From assembly GCF_000003605.2 (NCBI RefSeq), contig NW_003133346.1, positions 30,015 to 94,014 of the forward strand: 64,000 bases of DNA. The letters run 5' to 3'. The translations under genes were made by a program, and so were the position numbers. Positions 14,837 through 28,082 of this stretch are shown here, piece after piece. Each line of letters starts with the position of its first letter. Positions within the stretch are counted from its first letter, which is position 1. The stretch comes from Saccoglossus kowalevskii (lineage: Eukaryota; Hemichordata; Enteropneusta; Harrimaniidae). The notes beneath the pieces are model-generated. The model made no database searches. It had not been told where the DNA came from and worked only from the letters and a program-made list of their open reading frames with translations.

Positions 14837-17498
14837 GGTAAGCAATGCTTTTTATTATTATTCACCACCGTATATTCTTGCCATGTGTCCATTTTGCGGC
14901 GATCCGGATGGCGGACGCGAGGAACGCATATCTTGAAGTAACAGAAAGCAATATGCAATGGATATAGACAATAAACGGTTTCACTTGCTGTTTCATTGCG
15001 GTGCGGGCGATTGATAATACATTTGGTTATATGGCCCAACCACCGAGTTTATCTTCGTATGATCATTCGAGCAAACCGTGAAGGTAATACAATTGCGTTC
15101 TGATTCGACTCGACGGGGTGTTTTGGCTCGACAGTGATAGTTTCAAAATCAGATTATCGCTATCTTAGTTGAAACCGTGCGTCTGCCCCATTGCTAGCAT
15201 AATAACCAATCATCGTTTATAGATACACCACCATTTTAATTTCCGCTTAAATTGACCCATGCTACCTTTCTGTGTCGGTGTACAAGGGTTGTAACATGGT
15301 ATTTTTTTATACCAGTCTCACGCTTGACGTTGTATTTTCTGCTTGACCGTGACACATTAACTTGGATGAACTAATACATGTACTCTTATATACGAAATAT
15401 GTAATATATATTTTGTGTTGAGTTCTAATGACACGTTCTAATGACACGTTTATCATGATGACATTGGCTGCCGATGCGACGTTCTTATAGACTATACTCA
15501 GGATGTGTTCTGAAAATATATATATAAAACATTAAATTAAATGCATTGTTTTTCGCGAGAGATAGCCGAGGGCGCTGTTTGCATAGACAACCCAGTCATT
15601 TGATGCGGTCTCTGGTTGGGGATGGCTAATCACTTGTACAAGACGTGGACTCGCTCTCGTCACGTCACAAACTTGTGAAATTATGACATTAGATCGTTTT
15701 GCTTTAACCAATTTGCTCTATTATAGTATATAATTTGTGCTTACGCAAATAACAAAGTCAAAGTAAGTCACGTGAGCGAAAAAAATGTACTTATTTAGTA
15801 GCGAAAATGTCAAAGATTGGCCTGAATTATGCCATGTTAACAGAGTGTGGTCGTGTCAAAATTTATTTAATTTCATTGTCGACCCATCGGTAAAAAAAAA
15901 ACTTAATTTAGCTTTGATCCTAACTTAAAATTTACACGCACAATCAGAATGTGTTAGTCAATGTGTTTGGACATAATTCCACAATTGCTGTACTCTGTTA
16001 TAATGTAGTGCGCGTTGTTACGTAATGTCTATTAATGATTGCCATGAATGCCTCCCCAGCTTTAATTCAAACTGAAACCCATTCACCATGAACAGGTGTA
16101 CAAGCGTTGCTGAAAACATTAATTTGTTCGTATGGTCTATGTGCAACACTGCGTGTCCGGACCAATCAATTAAAATATGTGCTGGTGTCGCCCGTAGCTT
16201 AAACTCATTCCGTCGTAATAATGTTTATGTTTCTGCTTGTGGAACTGACACCCATGACAAAACTGAAATTTTCACAACTACATGGGCTAGGTGGATAACA
16301 TGACACTTTCCCATCGGCATACAAACGCATTTCGCGATGTGTGTTTATTAAAGGTTGACTCAGTGAGCAGTTACACCACTGATACACCACCATCAAAAGA
16401 CGTTGTTGTGTCAATCAAGAGACACGCGAGATAATCACGATCGGTATATTAACTAGTTTCTGTGCTGATCATTGACTGTAATTTCATTCCAAACTGTGAA
16501 TGTTTAATGATCAACATTCATAATATAAAAGTACTTCTTCTTTAATAAAAAAAAGTAATAAACTAAATAAACTGTACATAATATTGCTCTTGAAATGATA
16601 ATAATTTTATTTATCTCGATAGAGTTTAAGAGAAAGATTTTCCATAGAAAGTGCTAATAATTTCATATAAATCACTTTTTTTATATTAATAAGTCGTTCT
16701 GTAAACCAGTGTCTCCGCCCGTAGAGACTTACAATGACACAAATGAATGAATCAATAAGTATCTCAGTTTTTGTAATAAACAATATCATTTTATTTTGAT
16801 AATATTAATAACACATGTATTGTTTAAAATGTTAAATCTCTTGAGTCTTAGAAATCGAGTCTCATAATGTTTAATGAATTCTGATTTCATATATTACTTT
16901 CTTATTAATGTACGTGACTGCAATGAAAATCGTTTTTATTTCTGCACACTATATAACGAGACTAACCAAATAAAATGAACGTCGTGTATGATATGTTTCC
17001 CTATTAACATATACATTTGGCATCGTAACTTTTATTTTTCCCGTATTCGGTGTGTTAGCTTTTTCACTGCCATTCCCAGACTATACACGACATTCTTTGC
17101 CAATCATCTACGGTGTTATTACAGGGCGCGCTCGGGATCGAAGAAATAGTCAGATCCGAAGAAATAATTGCTTTTTAAACCCCAGTAGGGATCACGAAGT
17201 AGATTTCCGACAAGATAGCTTGCATAATATCCAATCACCTGTAAAGAACTGGACAAACCGCGTCTCTATCCGTCATAGTCTTTGAGTGAATATCCTTGCC
17301 TGTGCGAATCGCCGTAGGCGTTTACATACTTTATGAAGCGATGCTACCAGATGTCGGTGGTTTAGTGTAGCTGTGTATATTCAAATCACGCACTAGTCTG
17401 GTAATAATAATTTGGTTAAAATTCCTCACAAAACAATATTTATTTGTGCACACAATTTGCAGCTGCGCTGTGGGGTCCAATTCCGAAACAAGGCAGGA

Positions 17499-17757
17499 TT
17501 GGCTACGTCATCCATGGACCAGCACGCCTAACGCGGAGGCGGTTCTGTCTATTTGCCAATAAACGGGTATACCAACTGTGTCTGTTCTTGGACACTCACA
17601 ATGGTCTTACGCTTACTGGTCGAATTCTAAAATCTATGGAGACGCGATATTTTTAGTGAATCTCCATAAATTGCACTCAGCAAGAATGAGTAAAAGACCT
17701 CTGATTGGTTAATGAAAGTCGCGAACTTTGACCTTTCCCCTGATTCATCAACCAATC
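17499..17757. promoter_or_regulatory. Cluster of CCAAT-type and CRE-like boxes
   Basis: ATTGGCTACGTCATC (about 17499-17513) joins an inverted CCAAT box to a CRE-like TACGTCA. A second ATTGG lies near 17704 and a CCAAT near 17751, with a TGACCTTT nuclear-receptor half site between them. Such clusters occur in promoters and enhancers. No transcript start is evident, so function is speculative. Confidence 0.2.
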
Positions 17758-18680
17758 CGGTATGATATCGAAGCTGACACTGGATCGTGTCTTTATCGAC
17801 TTGTAGACTGTAGTAATATCCACCGCCACGATGTTTATCTTTGAATCTGCGGCTGTTTTTTGTCCTTTCAGCTTTTTTTCATTCTAATTTCGATTTTAGT
17901 TAAGATATTTATGATTGCAATTACATTGAATATTATCAAGTTACAGTGATTGGTGGCGCCCATATCGATTGCGTTGCACGTCATTTTATATTACAGTCAC
18001 GTACTGCTTAGTCTCACAACGCGTGTGACAGAGAGTTACAAAGATAATATCGAGATAACAACTAATTTGTTCGGTTGGCTATTAGAGACTTTAGGGTGCT
18101 AATTTTTTTGTGAACAGATACTTATCCTACATTGAAAACGACAGAAAAAAATGTATTAATTAAACAAATTGCGCATCGACAACGCAACATCGTCTGTCTC
18201 TAAAATAATTGAAGTAAAAAATCATTTCCTCATATTTCCTACCATCTTCGGTCACATGCTGGAGCTGATAACGGTCTACTCTAAACGCTAATATCAGGCG
18301 CCAAACCCCTGATCCCGAGTGACGACATTCCTTTGAACGTCCGTACATTGTTTTTGTCTTCATGGCCGATTACTTAAACCTTTTGCTCAGAACATTAATT
18401 CGCGAATTGCGGTTTTGTAAACACCTTTTAAGTATACGTTTTCCCATGGCAAAAAATAAATACTTCCTATCTTACAAAAAAAACAAATGTACACTGAGGC
18501 AGTGCAACCTTTGCACAGTTGTATACATGCGACCACGTATTTTGACGTCTTGTGGTGGTCTGACTATTACTCAGTGCGCCCCTGTTCTTCAAGCAGAGTC
18601 ACGAGTGAATGTGTCTGAAAAGATGTGTTCGCAAAGACCAATTGAATAGGGATGCTTGCTTCGTGAGTGTGATGCATTAA

Positions 18681-18837
18681 AGTGGGATGGTCGTCACCTG
18701 CGCACGCGCGGAAATTGAGTCCCAAGCGACGATAACAACACACGCTAAAAACGCAGAGACTCATAGGTAGACGCTTGTTTGTAAACAATGACGCACTATG
18801 GTCATCTGACGCATGCGCAGGTGACGACTCCCCCGCT
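18681..18837. mobile_element. Inverted-repeat element with TTAA flanks, copy A
   Basis: TTAA stands at 18677-18680 and 18838-18841. The termini are inverted over about 28 bp: the left end begins AGTGGGATGGTCGTCACC, and the right end on the other strand begins AGCGGGGGAGTCGTCACC. There is no coding capacity in 157 bp. It shares terminal sequence with copies at 53703-53819 and 62370-62633. The TTAA flanks recall piggyBac-type target duplications; assigning a superfamily is inference. Confidence 0.6.
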
Positions 18838-20560
18838 TTAATATGCGACAGAGCGGACAATACCGTGACGAGTTTGCTCGCGTTTTCGATCTTAATTCAC
18901 CACACTGACACATTAATGATTGACGTATAGAGACGGATATTAGAAAACTGACATATATTCTAAAGCTAATATTCTAAAGTGCACAGCACTGCTAATAGAT
19001 GATAGGTAAATGATGTCGGCACTCAGCAAAATTTTGCTCACTGAATCATCTTGTCGTAAACGGTAGTTAACATTTCTAACTTAAAAAAATAAATTGGAGT
19101 ATGTAGAATATCGGTTGCTCACATTTATATTTAAAAGTCAGAAAGTTCAACTCTTAATCTGTTTTGCAGGAGAAAGTTTCGCTCTCACCGAATTCCGCTC
19201 ACCACTCATCCACCTCGTAGTAGTGTGTTAGATTTTAGTAGTTAGTAGTAGCTCTTTATTATTCCACGCGCATGCTACGTTATCTGTGCATTCGTCGATG
19301 ATATCTCGTCATTATCGTGTCCTGCGATCGCTGTGTTTAACGAGCCTATGCAATTCCCTCAAGCCAAGGGCGAACACACTGTATACCTTCTCGTTCACGT
19401 ATGATCGTTGGTTTACAAACGTATCAGCATAAAAAAAACATAGTTTCTATACCCCATACCAACTGACTTTCTTAGAAATATTCATATAAGTATCTTTTGA
19501 TACGTGAATGCTTTTATATGATGGTGCCCCATTTTAAATTACTAGTAGTGTACTTTGTGAATTTTAGACTTGGAAATCTTGCGTAGAATACCGCGCAGTG
19601 TACGCATCATTTCGTGAATTCAAGAGTCAATCAGGATCTGAAGTACTTCATCTCGACTAAATTCAAATGTTGCACTCATGGGCATGCGTGTTACTGCACT
19701 TATATGCAATGCATTGTGGTGGAGATAACCTTCTATTGGAAAATTCATAATTATCGCTCTGGAAACTCATGTAATTATTTTGAAATATTTTCACAATATT
19801 ATGATTCATATCGATAATAATATATTACCTTTTCAAAAATTGATATATATATGAAGAAATAATCTTACTATAGAAACCATTGTAAAAATGCCAGTTTTGA
19901 CCATTTGTCATGATATTTTTCACTTATGTATCTCGAAAATTGGTATAAACTCGTAACAAATAAAAATGTATATGAAGTATAATGAACATGACATGGTATA
20001 ATATTCATTTTAGTTCGAACCTGCTTAACAGTGTTTCTCTGAAGTGGCTACCTGCTTTGCCGTTATAAGTATATAAAATACTGTTGTTTGCCAGTGTTTG
20101 AGTGTAAAATATACTTAGGGGGTTTCCTTCCTCTCTGTTGCTAAGTAAAGTGTTTAGCTTGTGTGACAGTGTTTTCATTTCACCTGTAACTACCGTAGAA
20201 AGAAATGACGCCCCTATACGCACAATACCCTAGTTATCGGCTTGTCTCCGAGTCGTGACAGTTTAAGTCGACATTTGAAAAGGACGTTACTCGTGTTGGA
20301 GACTTTTCGGATTATCCTATTATGCCACATTTATTCCGATTCAATTAGTCGGACACATTTCATGGGCAACAAAATCATCATGTCTGTCGTCGATATTATT
20401 CGAGACGTATCCTCGATTCAGAAAACATGTGAGAATCAAGATGTTGCAGGAAGAGGATTCGACAACGTAACATGAGATTGACATATGTGATTACTTCACG
20501 ATGTGATCAGAATTTATATCTTACGCTTATATATTACAGTAAGCGCTCTGTCTGTTGATA

Positions 20561-20689
20561 TTTATTTATTTATTTATTTATTTGTTTGTTTGTTTGTTTG
20601 TTTGTTTGTTTGTTTGTTTGTTTGTTTGTTTGTTTGTTTGTTTGTTTGTTTGTTTGTTTGTTTGTTTGTTTGTTTGTTTGTTTGTTTGT

Positions 20690-20752
<63 letters not shown>

Positions 20753-20836
20753 TGTATTTATATATTTATTTATTTATTTATTTATTTATTATCGTTCGTT
20801 CATTCATTCGTTCGTTCATTCATTCATTCATTCATT
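20561..20836. repeat. Compound tetranucleotide microsatellite (TTTA/TTTG/CATT)
   Basis: A (TTTA)n block is followed by a long pure (TTTG)n block (about 20581-20690), another (TTTA)n block with a few interruptions (to about 20790), and then a mixed CATT/CGTT block. The layered structure suggests successive expansions of different variants. Length in the assembly may be unreliable. Confidence 0.95.
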
Positions 20837-22570
20837 GAGTTCATGGCTGACATGTAGCATGATTATTGCAAACAATCAAATTCAATCTAATACAATCTTG
20901 AAAGCCAATAAAATGTCACTAGCAAAATCCATACCCTTTGTCTAAATCGTGACGAGATTTACATCGGTTTTCTGTGAATTGAGTTCAATTTCTTTCATCA
21001 ATTATTCATTCATTAAATGAAACACGGAAAATGCTTTTATCGTGAGGTAGTGAATCGCGGTGTTGTCGCTGGTGGCGCAATTCAACTCAATCCGTCTTGC
21101 CAATGAATCGAATAATCTGTGATAGACCACGTCTTATCACGAATCCGATAGCCGTAAAGCGTCTGGGTGGTTCGAGTAATATGCTGCCCTGTAAAGCGCT
21201 TTCTCTAAGCGTTTTAAGTTATAGTCAATAACTTGTTGATTTTATTATCACTAAACTAGGGGCACAGTCACTGTCTTCTGATATAGCCAGCCATATGTCC
21301 TGTCTCAAAGGCCTTATTAATTAAATTATTTGTTAAATTTTGCTAAAAAGGGTATAGCACGGCACAGGCTTCTCAAAATCACGTAATAAAATGATGTTGT
21401 ATAGCTCTGTGTATAGTTTACTACACCATCTCAAATTTCCGAAGAAACTTAACACGTAATTATCGTGGCCTCAATTACGTCATGGATGCAGAGATTACTG
21501 AGCCGTCGCAGGGAAGTGATTCTCGTTGATAGTATAGTAGCGATGGTGAGTATCGGTAGGCAGCTATCTACATCAATAATGTTCGGATAATTGTATCTAA
21601 TCAGAAACAAAAATTGCATTCCTTTTGAGCGTAAATGATAGTTGATATCACTGACACGCTAACTGAATACACCACCTGACACGTGTCGGTGCAAGTCTAT
21701 TATTCTCGATCGAGCAACTGAAGGGTCCCTTTCAACGTTTTCTCGCCTAAATCTCGATGAAACATTTTTTTTCTATTTTTTGCTATCATTATATCTGATT
21801 GCTTAGCTCAAATAGGTAGATTGTGTTAGTCGCCTATGATTGAAAATGTACCGGAACAAAGCACATTATAACCTTTAACCTCAATAAGTTGGACAGCAAG
21901 GAGGATTAACACTACGTCATCATTGCGTCACTATGTATGCTTTAAACCAACAGCTTTCTAGAAAGCCTTCAATCTTGATATTCCAGTTGAGGTTTGGCTT
22001 GTCTCTGTTCGGGAATAAACACACTGACTGCTGGGTGAGGTCATAGAACTCTGTATTTCAAATACATACACCATGAAGCTAAAAATAGATGCATACACTA
22101 ACGAATTTAGGAATGTGAAGCTAATTTCCAGGATTGTCTCCAAAAAAAATCTGAAACAAGTTTGATTACTATTTGATACCCAAACGACATTCAGACTAAG
22201 TTGTCACGCTAGCTTATCTCAAAACACATAATAGCAGTGTCTTCGTGGAAATCACAATCTATAGAAAAGATTACTGACCAAAATATACTAAAGAACGACT
22301 GTAGTGTTATGAGCGCCCACAGAACGTAAGTTGAAGTAAGTTGAAGTTTTAGTTGTATAATAAATTTTCCCGTTAGGTGGTTGATAAAATTTAAAGTTCA
22401 TAAATGCGATGTAGTTACAAATTATTATTTTCACCAATAATCTGTATGTTAGTTATGGAATTTAGACCATAAATAATTGATTGTAGACCGAAAAACGACT
22501 CCCACGTGAGATTGCCTTAGACACCTACTCGAAAACGCTTCAGTATAAAGTCATACATAATTGTCTAGCA

Positions 22571-22637
22571 ACAAATTATTGGTTAGCAATTATTGGTTAA
22601 CAAATTATTGGTAAACAAAGTATTGGTTAGCAAATTA
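22571..22637. repeat. Short tandem repeat, about 16-bp unit
   Basis: Four degenerate copies of ACAAATTATTGGTTAG run head to tail. Each unit carries an ATTGG string, the inverted CCAAT box, but nothing else suggests a promoter. Confidence 0.7.
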
Positions 22638-23173
22638 GGAAATTCAAAAACAGTGATACATGGTCTTCTGGTCAAATTTCGCAAAAAGTATGAAGTAGAC
22701 ATTAACCAATAATGTAACCCGTTTACGTTCTATGCAATTGAAATACTAGTACTAAATTATCCATGAATTACTGTAACACAGTTCATACTCCGCTACAAAA
22801 CGAATGGGAAATAGTTACCTTATTGTCTATTCATTTAAAGAACGCAAACAATATATCAAATGAAGATCAATCAATCAATCCCCATTTCCTTATCTTTATT
22901 TTGAATGATTAGTAGCACATTGCATATACCATTTAATGATTAACAGCTTTTTTCTGAACGTACTTCCTTTGTTGTTGTGAAAATAAAAATAACTGTATCG
23001 CTACAATCTTCACACATTGCCTGCAGTGCTGTGTGCGTATAATATACGTAATTGACCACGCTTGTGAATGTCTAGGCGTAGTAATTGCTGTGTTCCCAGT
23101 ACATATATATCACAACCATGTCCTGGTGTCCAGCAAATTCACAAGTACCGTGTTGACACCTGTATGGTGATAA

Positions 23174-23209
23174 GTGAGTGAGTCATATTATCATCAATCA
23201 CTCACTTAC
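23174..23209. repeat. Short inverted repeat
   Basis: The 10-nt arms AAGTGAGTGA and TCACTCACTT are perfectly complementary around a 16-nt spacer. The flanks show no direct repeat, unlike the foldbacks at 13782 and 25591. Confidence 0.6.
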
Positions 23210-23439
23210 GATGTTTGATAGAAATTGACGTGTTTAGGTTTAAAATTGTTTAGCTTTTTTGTCAACCAAATCTTTACAGTATTTTAATAGTAAAATTTAC
23301 TCCACCGTACTCATCAATCTGATTAAAATCTGATGTAGTGTACCAAAGCTTTAATTATTTTGGCTATAATATTGTTTTATTTTATTTTGTATTACTTTTG
23401 TTATTAATGCCCTTTTATTTTATTATTTTACTTTGATTT

Positions 23440-24395
23440 NNNNNNNNNNNNNNNNNNNNNNNNNNNNNNNNNNNNNNNNNNNNNNNNNNNNNNNNNNNNN
23501 NNNNNNNNNNNNNNNNNNNNNNNNNNNNNNNNNNNNNNNNNNNNNNNNNNNNNNNNNNNNNNNNNNNNNNNNNNNNNNNNNNNNNNNNNNNNNNNNNNNN
23601 NNNNNNNNNNNNNNNNNNNNNNNNNNNNNNNNNNNNNNNNNNNNNNNNNNNNNNNNNNNNNNNNNNNNNNNNNNNNNNNNNNNNNNNNNNNNNNNNNNNN
23701 NNNNNNNNNNNNNNNNNNNNNNNNNNNNNNNNNNNNNNNNNNNNNNNNNNNNNNNNNNNNNNNNNNNNNNNNNNNNNNNNNNNNNNNNNNNNNNNNNNNN
23801 NNNNNNNNNNNNNNNNNNNNNNNNNNNNNNNNNNNNNNNNNNNNNNNNNNNNNNNNNNNNNNNNNNNNNNNNNNNNNNNNNNNNNNNNNNNNNNNNNNNN
23901 NNNNNNNNNNNNNNNNNNNNNNNNNNNNNNNNNNNNNNNNNNNNNNNNNNNNNNNNNNNNNNNNNNNNNNNNNNNNNNNNNNNNNNNNNNNNNNNNNNNN
24001 NNNNNNNNNNNNNNNNNNNNNNNNNNNNNNNNNNNNNNNNNNNNNNNNNNNNNNNNNNNNNNNNNNNNNNNNNNNNNNNNNNNNNNNNNNNNNNNNNNNN
24101 NNNNNNNNNNNNNNNNNNNNNNNNNNNNNNNNNNNNNNNNNNNNNNNNNNNNNNNNNNNNNNNNNNNNNNNNNNNNNNNNNNNNNNNNNNNNNNNNNNNN
24201 NNNNNNNNNNNNNNNNNNNNNNNNNNNNNNNNNNNNNNNNNNNNNNNNNNNNNNNNNNNNNNNNNNNNNNNNNNNNNNNNNNNNNNNNNNNNNNNNNNNN
24301 NNNNNNNNNNNNNNNNNNNNNNNNNNNNNNNNNNNNNNNNNNNNNNNNNNNNNNNNNNNNNNNNNNNNNNNNNNNNNNNNNNNNNNNNNNNNNNN
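23440..24395. other. Assembly gap (N)
   Basis: 956 undetermined bases. Open frames that appear to cross it are artefacts of the Ns. Confidence 1.
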
Positions 24396-25533
24396 CGTAC
24401 TCATTAACCGAAAATTAACTAAAACCAACATACAAATGACGAACATGCCGATAGATTTGTCAGAGAGTGCTGCTATGTTGATTTGTATGCGTTGTCACGG
24501 CAGCAAAATTAGCATTCATAAAAATACATTCTTTATATGTAGCCGGGGATCGTTTAGCGTTCGATCACATCTTGGGATATCTGTAATATATAGTAAAGGA
24601 AGTTGGGGAATTTGAGAAACGTCATTTAATTCTGATGAAATAACGGGCAATTGTCGTCTCTACTCTTGGGATGGCTATATCTCGCGATACTGACCGACAG
24701 TCGTTATGACGAAAACTCTCTGTAGCAACTTTATGTTGCGACAAGCAAGTACAAGATATAGTTGTCTGCGAAGTTCCTTCTGTCGTATGTCGCACAAGTT
24801 TGCGACCAGAACAACAACTATCTGCCAAACATGTCTCGATATTATCTTTTTACTCAGGCATTTGAGTAGAATTTATATTCAAATTATAATATGCTCCTTT
24901 TATTTTTGCCTGATGGAGTGCCCCCCCCCCCACAGGATTCATGCACCTTTGACGTTTCAATTAGAGTGTCCGTACTAACTCGGCATGGGAAGCTCGTCCA
25001 CTTAACACGCTGCTCTAAAATTGATTACCGGTCAACGACCCCCATGACGGACGCCATCTGTTACGTCACAAATGACAAATAAATCAATCCGCGTTACTCA
25101 AAGTGCGGCTTACGATTGACATCTGTGGGAAACGAAACACCGAGGCGTCAACAATTCACGGCCCCGTCCCACCACTGCGTTGCAGCTCTGTCATATGCGT
25201 GGTACTTTTGCCTAGAGTTGCGTGCGACTCGGTGAAGATTAATAATGAATGACGACAAAACTCCATATGTATATGACAGATGGCGATTTCAATACTGGAG
25301 GAGCTACAAATAAGCTAACATAATTTCTCATTCAGAATTCTCACCTATTACTCAATTGCTGTCTAAATGAATGTTACCAATGGAATGTTCACCACTAAGT
25401 ATGTTGCACCTCGGCGGCAGTTTGACAATGTAGAGAGATATAACACAGTCACATATCTAGGGAAGAAGTACCCTCGGTGAACAGTTTTACACGGATGTCC
25501 CGATAAATCTTTCATTTCAGACACACTCGGGAG

Positions 25534-26340
25534 GTCGTTCAACACAGCAAATCTGGGACGACTCTTCGCCACCCAGCCACCATATAGTACCATGGAGGTA
25601 GTAATCTCTTTTCTACCTCCATGATAGTACGTAGGCTGTTCAGCACAGCAGTTGAGTTATTCATTCACCACCCAAGCCATTAAACTGCCTCGGTTCAACA
25701 CATAAGTTGAATCACTCATCCGCCGTCCCATCCGCCACAGTGTCAGCAAGGCAGTTGAATTATGCTTGAATTGTTCAACTGCCGTCTCATGCAGCCACCA
25801 TTGTGTAATGTGGCTCAAAGGGGAATTTCGGGGATTACTCGCTTCTACAGTGTAGGGATACCATAAGACCTTATAACGGAACACTGAAGTCATTCACACA
25901 CCCATGTAGTCAGACACAGTCAGTTTCTGGAGTTGAGCTTCGATGTTCTTTAATATTAAGACACGTGAGACACCCCTTGCTAGGTTATCGTAACAATCCG
26001 TCAAGACCTGCACCTGGTATGACGTCCCAACGTCCCTCCTATTCCCTTTACCCTCTCCCCATTTAAGCCTTGGCGAGAAGTCAGTTCACACCTGCTGGCA
26101 CATGAATTCACACTACGTGGACAAATAGTAATGCAGGAACAAAGAAATTTGAGTCGGCGTGGGTTCCCACGCCTGCTCCCATTTTTGCAGTGTGGTGTTA
26201 AAATTCCAGCATGATGCAAACATGACAATTGTGTCTAGGTCGTTCAACACAGCAGTTTGAATGATCCATCTACCGTCCGAGCCGCCATACTGCCTAGGTC
26301 GTTCAGCAGAGCAGTTTGAATTACTCATCTACTCCACAGC
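25534..26340. repeat. Degenerate minisatellite, unit about 57 bp
   Basis: Diverged units share GTTCAACACAGCAGTTTGAA followed by a CATCC-ACCGTCC-type stretch. They start near 25536, 25636, 25692, 26240 and 26297, with unrelated sequence between the two clusters. A 33-bp foldback interrupts the unit boundary at 25591-25623. An uninterrupted equivalent boundary exists near 26284-26297. Confidence 0.55.
25591..25623. mobile_element. 33-bp foldback flanked by a 7-bp direct repeat
   Basis: Arms CATGGAGGTAG and CTACCTCCATG are perfectly complementary, with an 11-nt loop. ATAGTAC lies immediately on each side (25584-25590 and 25624-25630). It sits within a minisatellite unit whose sister near 26284-26297 lacks the hairpin and has a single copy of the flank, so the insertion site can be compared with an empty one. 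Related to the hairpin at 13782-13817. Confidence 0.5.
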
Positions 26341-27047
26341 AACTATGAATGACTTGAGCTTAGAATATTGCGTCATACGTGCATTTCAAATATTTAAACA
26401 TTGAGCAATCATACAAAATACAATTTTATTTCCGAAACAAAACAACGTCACACATAAAGGTTTTCGTGCCACAGCATGTCGTCGCCATCGGACAAGGTGT
26501 GGTCTTTTCGACTGTAATACCACGTAATATTACAGATTTGGAATGAAGTAGGAATGATGGACCATTTGTAAATTGACGCACACATACACATTTTCGTATA
26601 TATTGGATTGTTGTTATTGAGATGTTCATGCGTTTCGTATTTCCTGTTTGCATTCTCCGTAATTGGTTTGCTTTAGGGCCAGTGATTACTCCTCGAATAA
26701 ATGCTACGCCATTCGATCGTGCATCGGTTCACTCTAATTTACTCAAAGGCCTCTAGATTTCCATGTTTGCCAATGTCCGTCGTACGTGCCTCGTGGCATG
26801 GTTAATATCCAGGGGTGTTAGTATCTAATAGGGGAATATGAAGTAAGGCTAGAAGAAGAAAACATAATGTTGATGGTGTACATTGCATTGCATTAATTCA
26901 CCGTCTGCAAGCAAGGGTTATCGACAACGATGAACGCTGACAAGATTGATAATTAGCTGTCTCCAATTTTCCGTAATCTATACCAAATTACTGCAAATTG
27001 AAATACAGCAATTTATATTGCGCGTAATTCCCTTGGTTCTCCTCAGT

Positions 27048-27166
27048 AAAGTGGGCGCTGTAGGAGCGAGCGCAGCGTTTTCTGTATCGTGTCGAGATTT
27101 TCGTAATACCAAGTACGCGGAATTCGGTGCATTGAAAGACGGATATTTATTATCGTTGCTGTGTTA
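27048..27166 (+). other. Exon-like block with acceptor and donor, coding role unknown
   Basis: TTGGTTCTCCTCAG precedes the block and GTGAGTAG follows it, both good splice matches. The sequence between is more GC-rich than its surroundings. It could be a 5' untranslated exon of the receptor gene at 33.5 kb. No homology is recognised and the call is weak. Confidence 0.2.
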
Positions 27167-28082
27167 GGTGAGTAGATTGTAGGCGATGATGGCTTCCGTC
27201 ACGATAACCGCATCGCATGGCGCTACCTTCAAATATATAATATGTTTTTTATTAGACGAGTATAATATATCACATCGAAAACTACATTGGCCAACGACTG
27301 ACGACTGCTGCGACCGAGACTAATAGTGACGTTTGATATTAGACCAAGCTGTTTGATCCCAATAGAAATGTTTATTTTCGGCGCCCATTTGTCAATTGCG
27401 TGATATGGCTCTGGGCCAATACAATGCTTGACATTTGAAAATATTTTTAAAGTCACGACTATATTTTTTTGAATTTATCTACTACGTGCTTCGACATATT
27501 TTACTACAATAAAATGACGTCATAAATAGGAACAAACAATATCCACTTGCCTCTAGGGGGTTGATATAAAACGACAGGAGTATCAGCAGAATATAAGTAC
27601 CATCATCACACAATGTTATCTCGTGAATTATTCAATCAAATAATTTAATATTCTTGTTATATTGACGATATATACTACTAAATACAACATATTTACTGAC
27701 CAGATTATCTAGCGAGCTCACAGTGAGCCGAGCTGTACAATATTGCGAAACAGCTTTTTTTTCTGTAAATATTTAAATATGCACTTTTTAATGGACACTT
27801 GCCATGGGAACAATTGTTAAGTAATTTATACGATCGCTTGGACTGGGGAGCTTAGAAATTAAAATTTCAGCAACTCAGGCCTCCACTGTTCTTTATTGCG
27901 AACGGATTGCCTGAATACTACATCTGGTGTCGAGTTCCATCGAAATAGAGTACAAAGCAGAGCACGGGGGAAATTAGTATATGAAATGGAATCTCTTGTT
28001 TCCTACCACGGGCTACACGATACCTGTAAACACGCTTTCATTTATAAACATGTCACGTAAAACGTACTGAATAGACCACCAT

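Larger units (their letters stand above)
11620..18676. other. Intergenic stretch without a supported coding gene
   Basis: There is no recognisable protein domain. Things present: a 36-bp perfect foldback at 13782-13817, a possible non-coding first exon at about 14400-14836, a doubled TTCTAATGACACG at 15423-15449, and a cluster of CCAAT-type boxes at 17499-17757. The short ORFs here look like chance open frames in AT-rich DNA. Confidence 0.5.
18842..23439. other. Intergenic stretch, AT-rich
   Basis: No supported gene. It holds the large tetranucleotide array at 20561-20836, a four-unit 16-bp repeat at 22571-22637 and an AAGTGAGTGA hairpin at 23174-23209. Apparent ORFs over 20503-20945 are translations of the microsatellite in three frames. 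Confidence 0.6.

Noticed and set aside
20503-20945. Hydrophobic ORFs of 100-119 residues in three frames
   Set aside because: They are translations of the TTTG/TTTA microsatellite.
23415-24446. Long open frames on both strands
   Set aside because: They consist almost entirely of N; the real sequence at each end is only a few codons.
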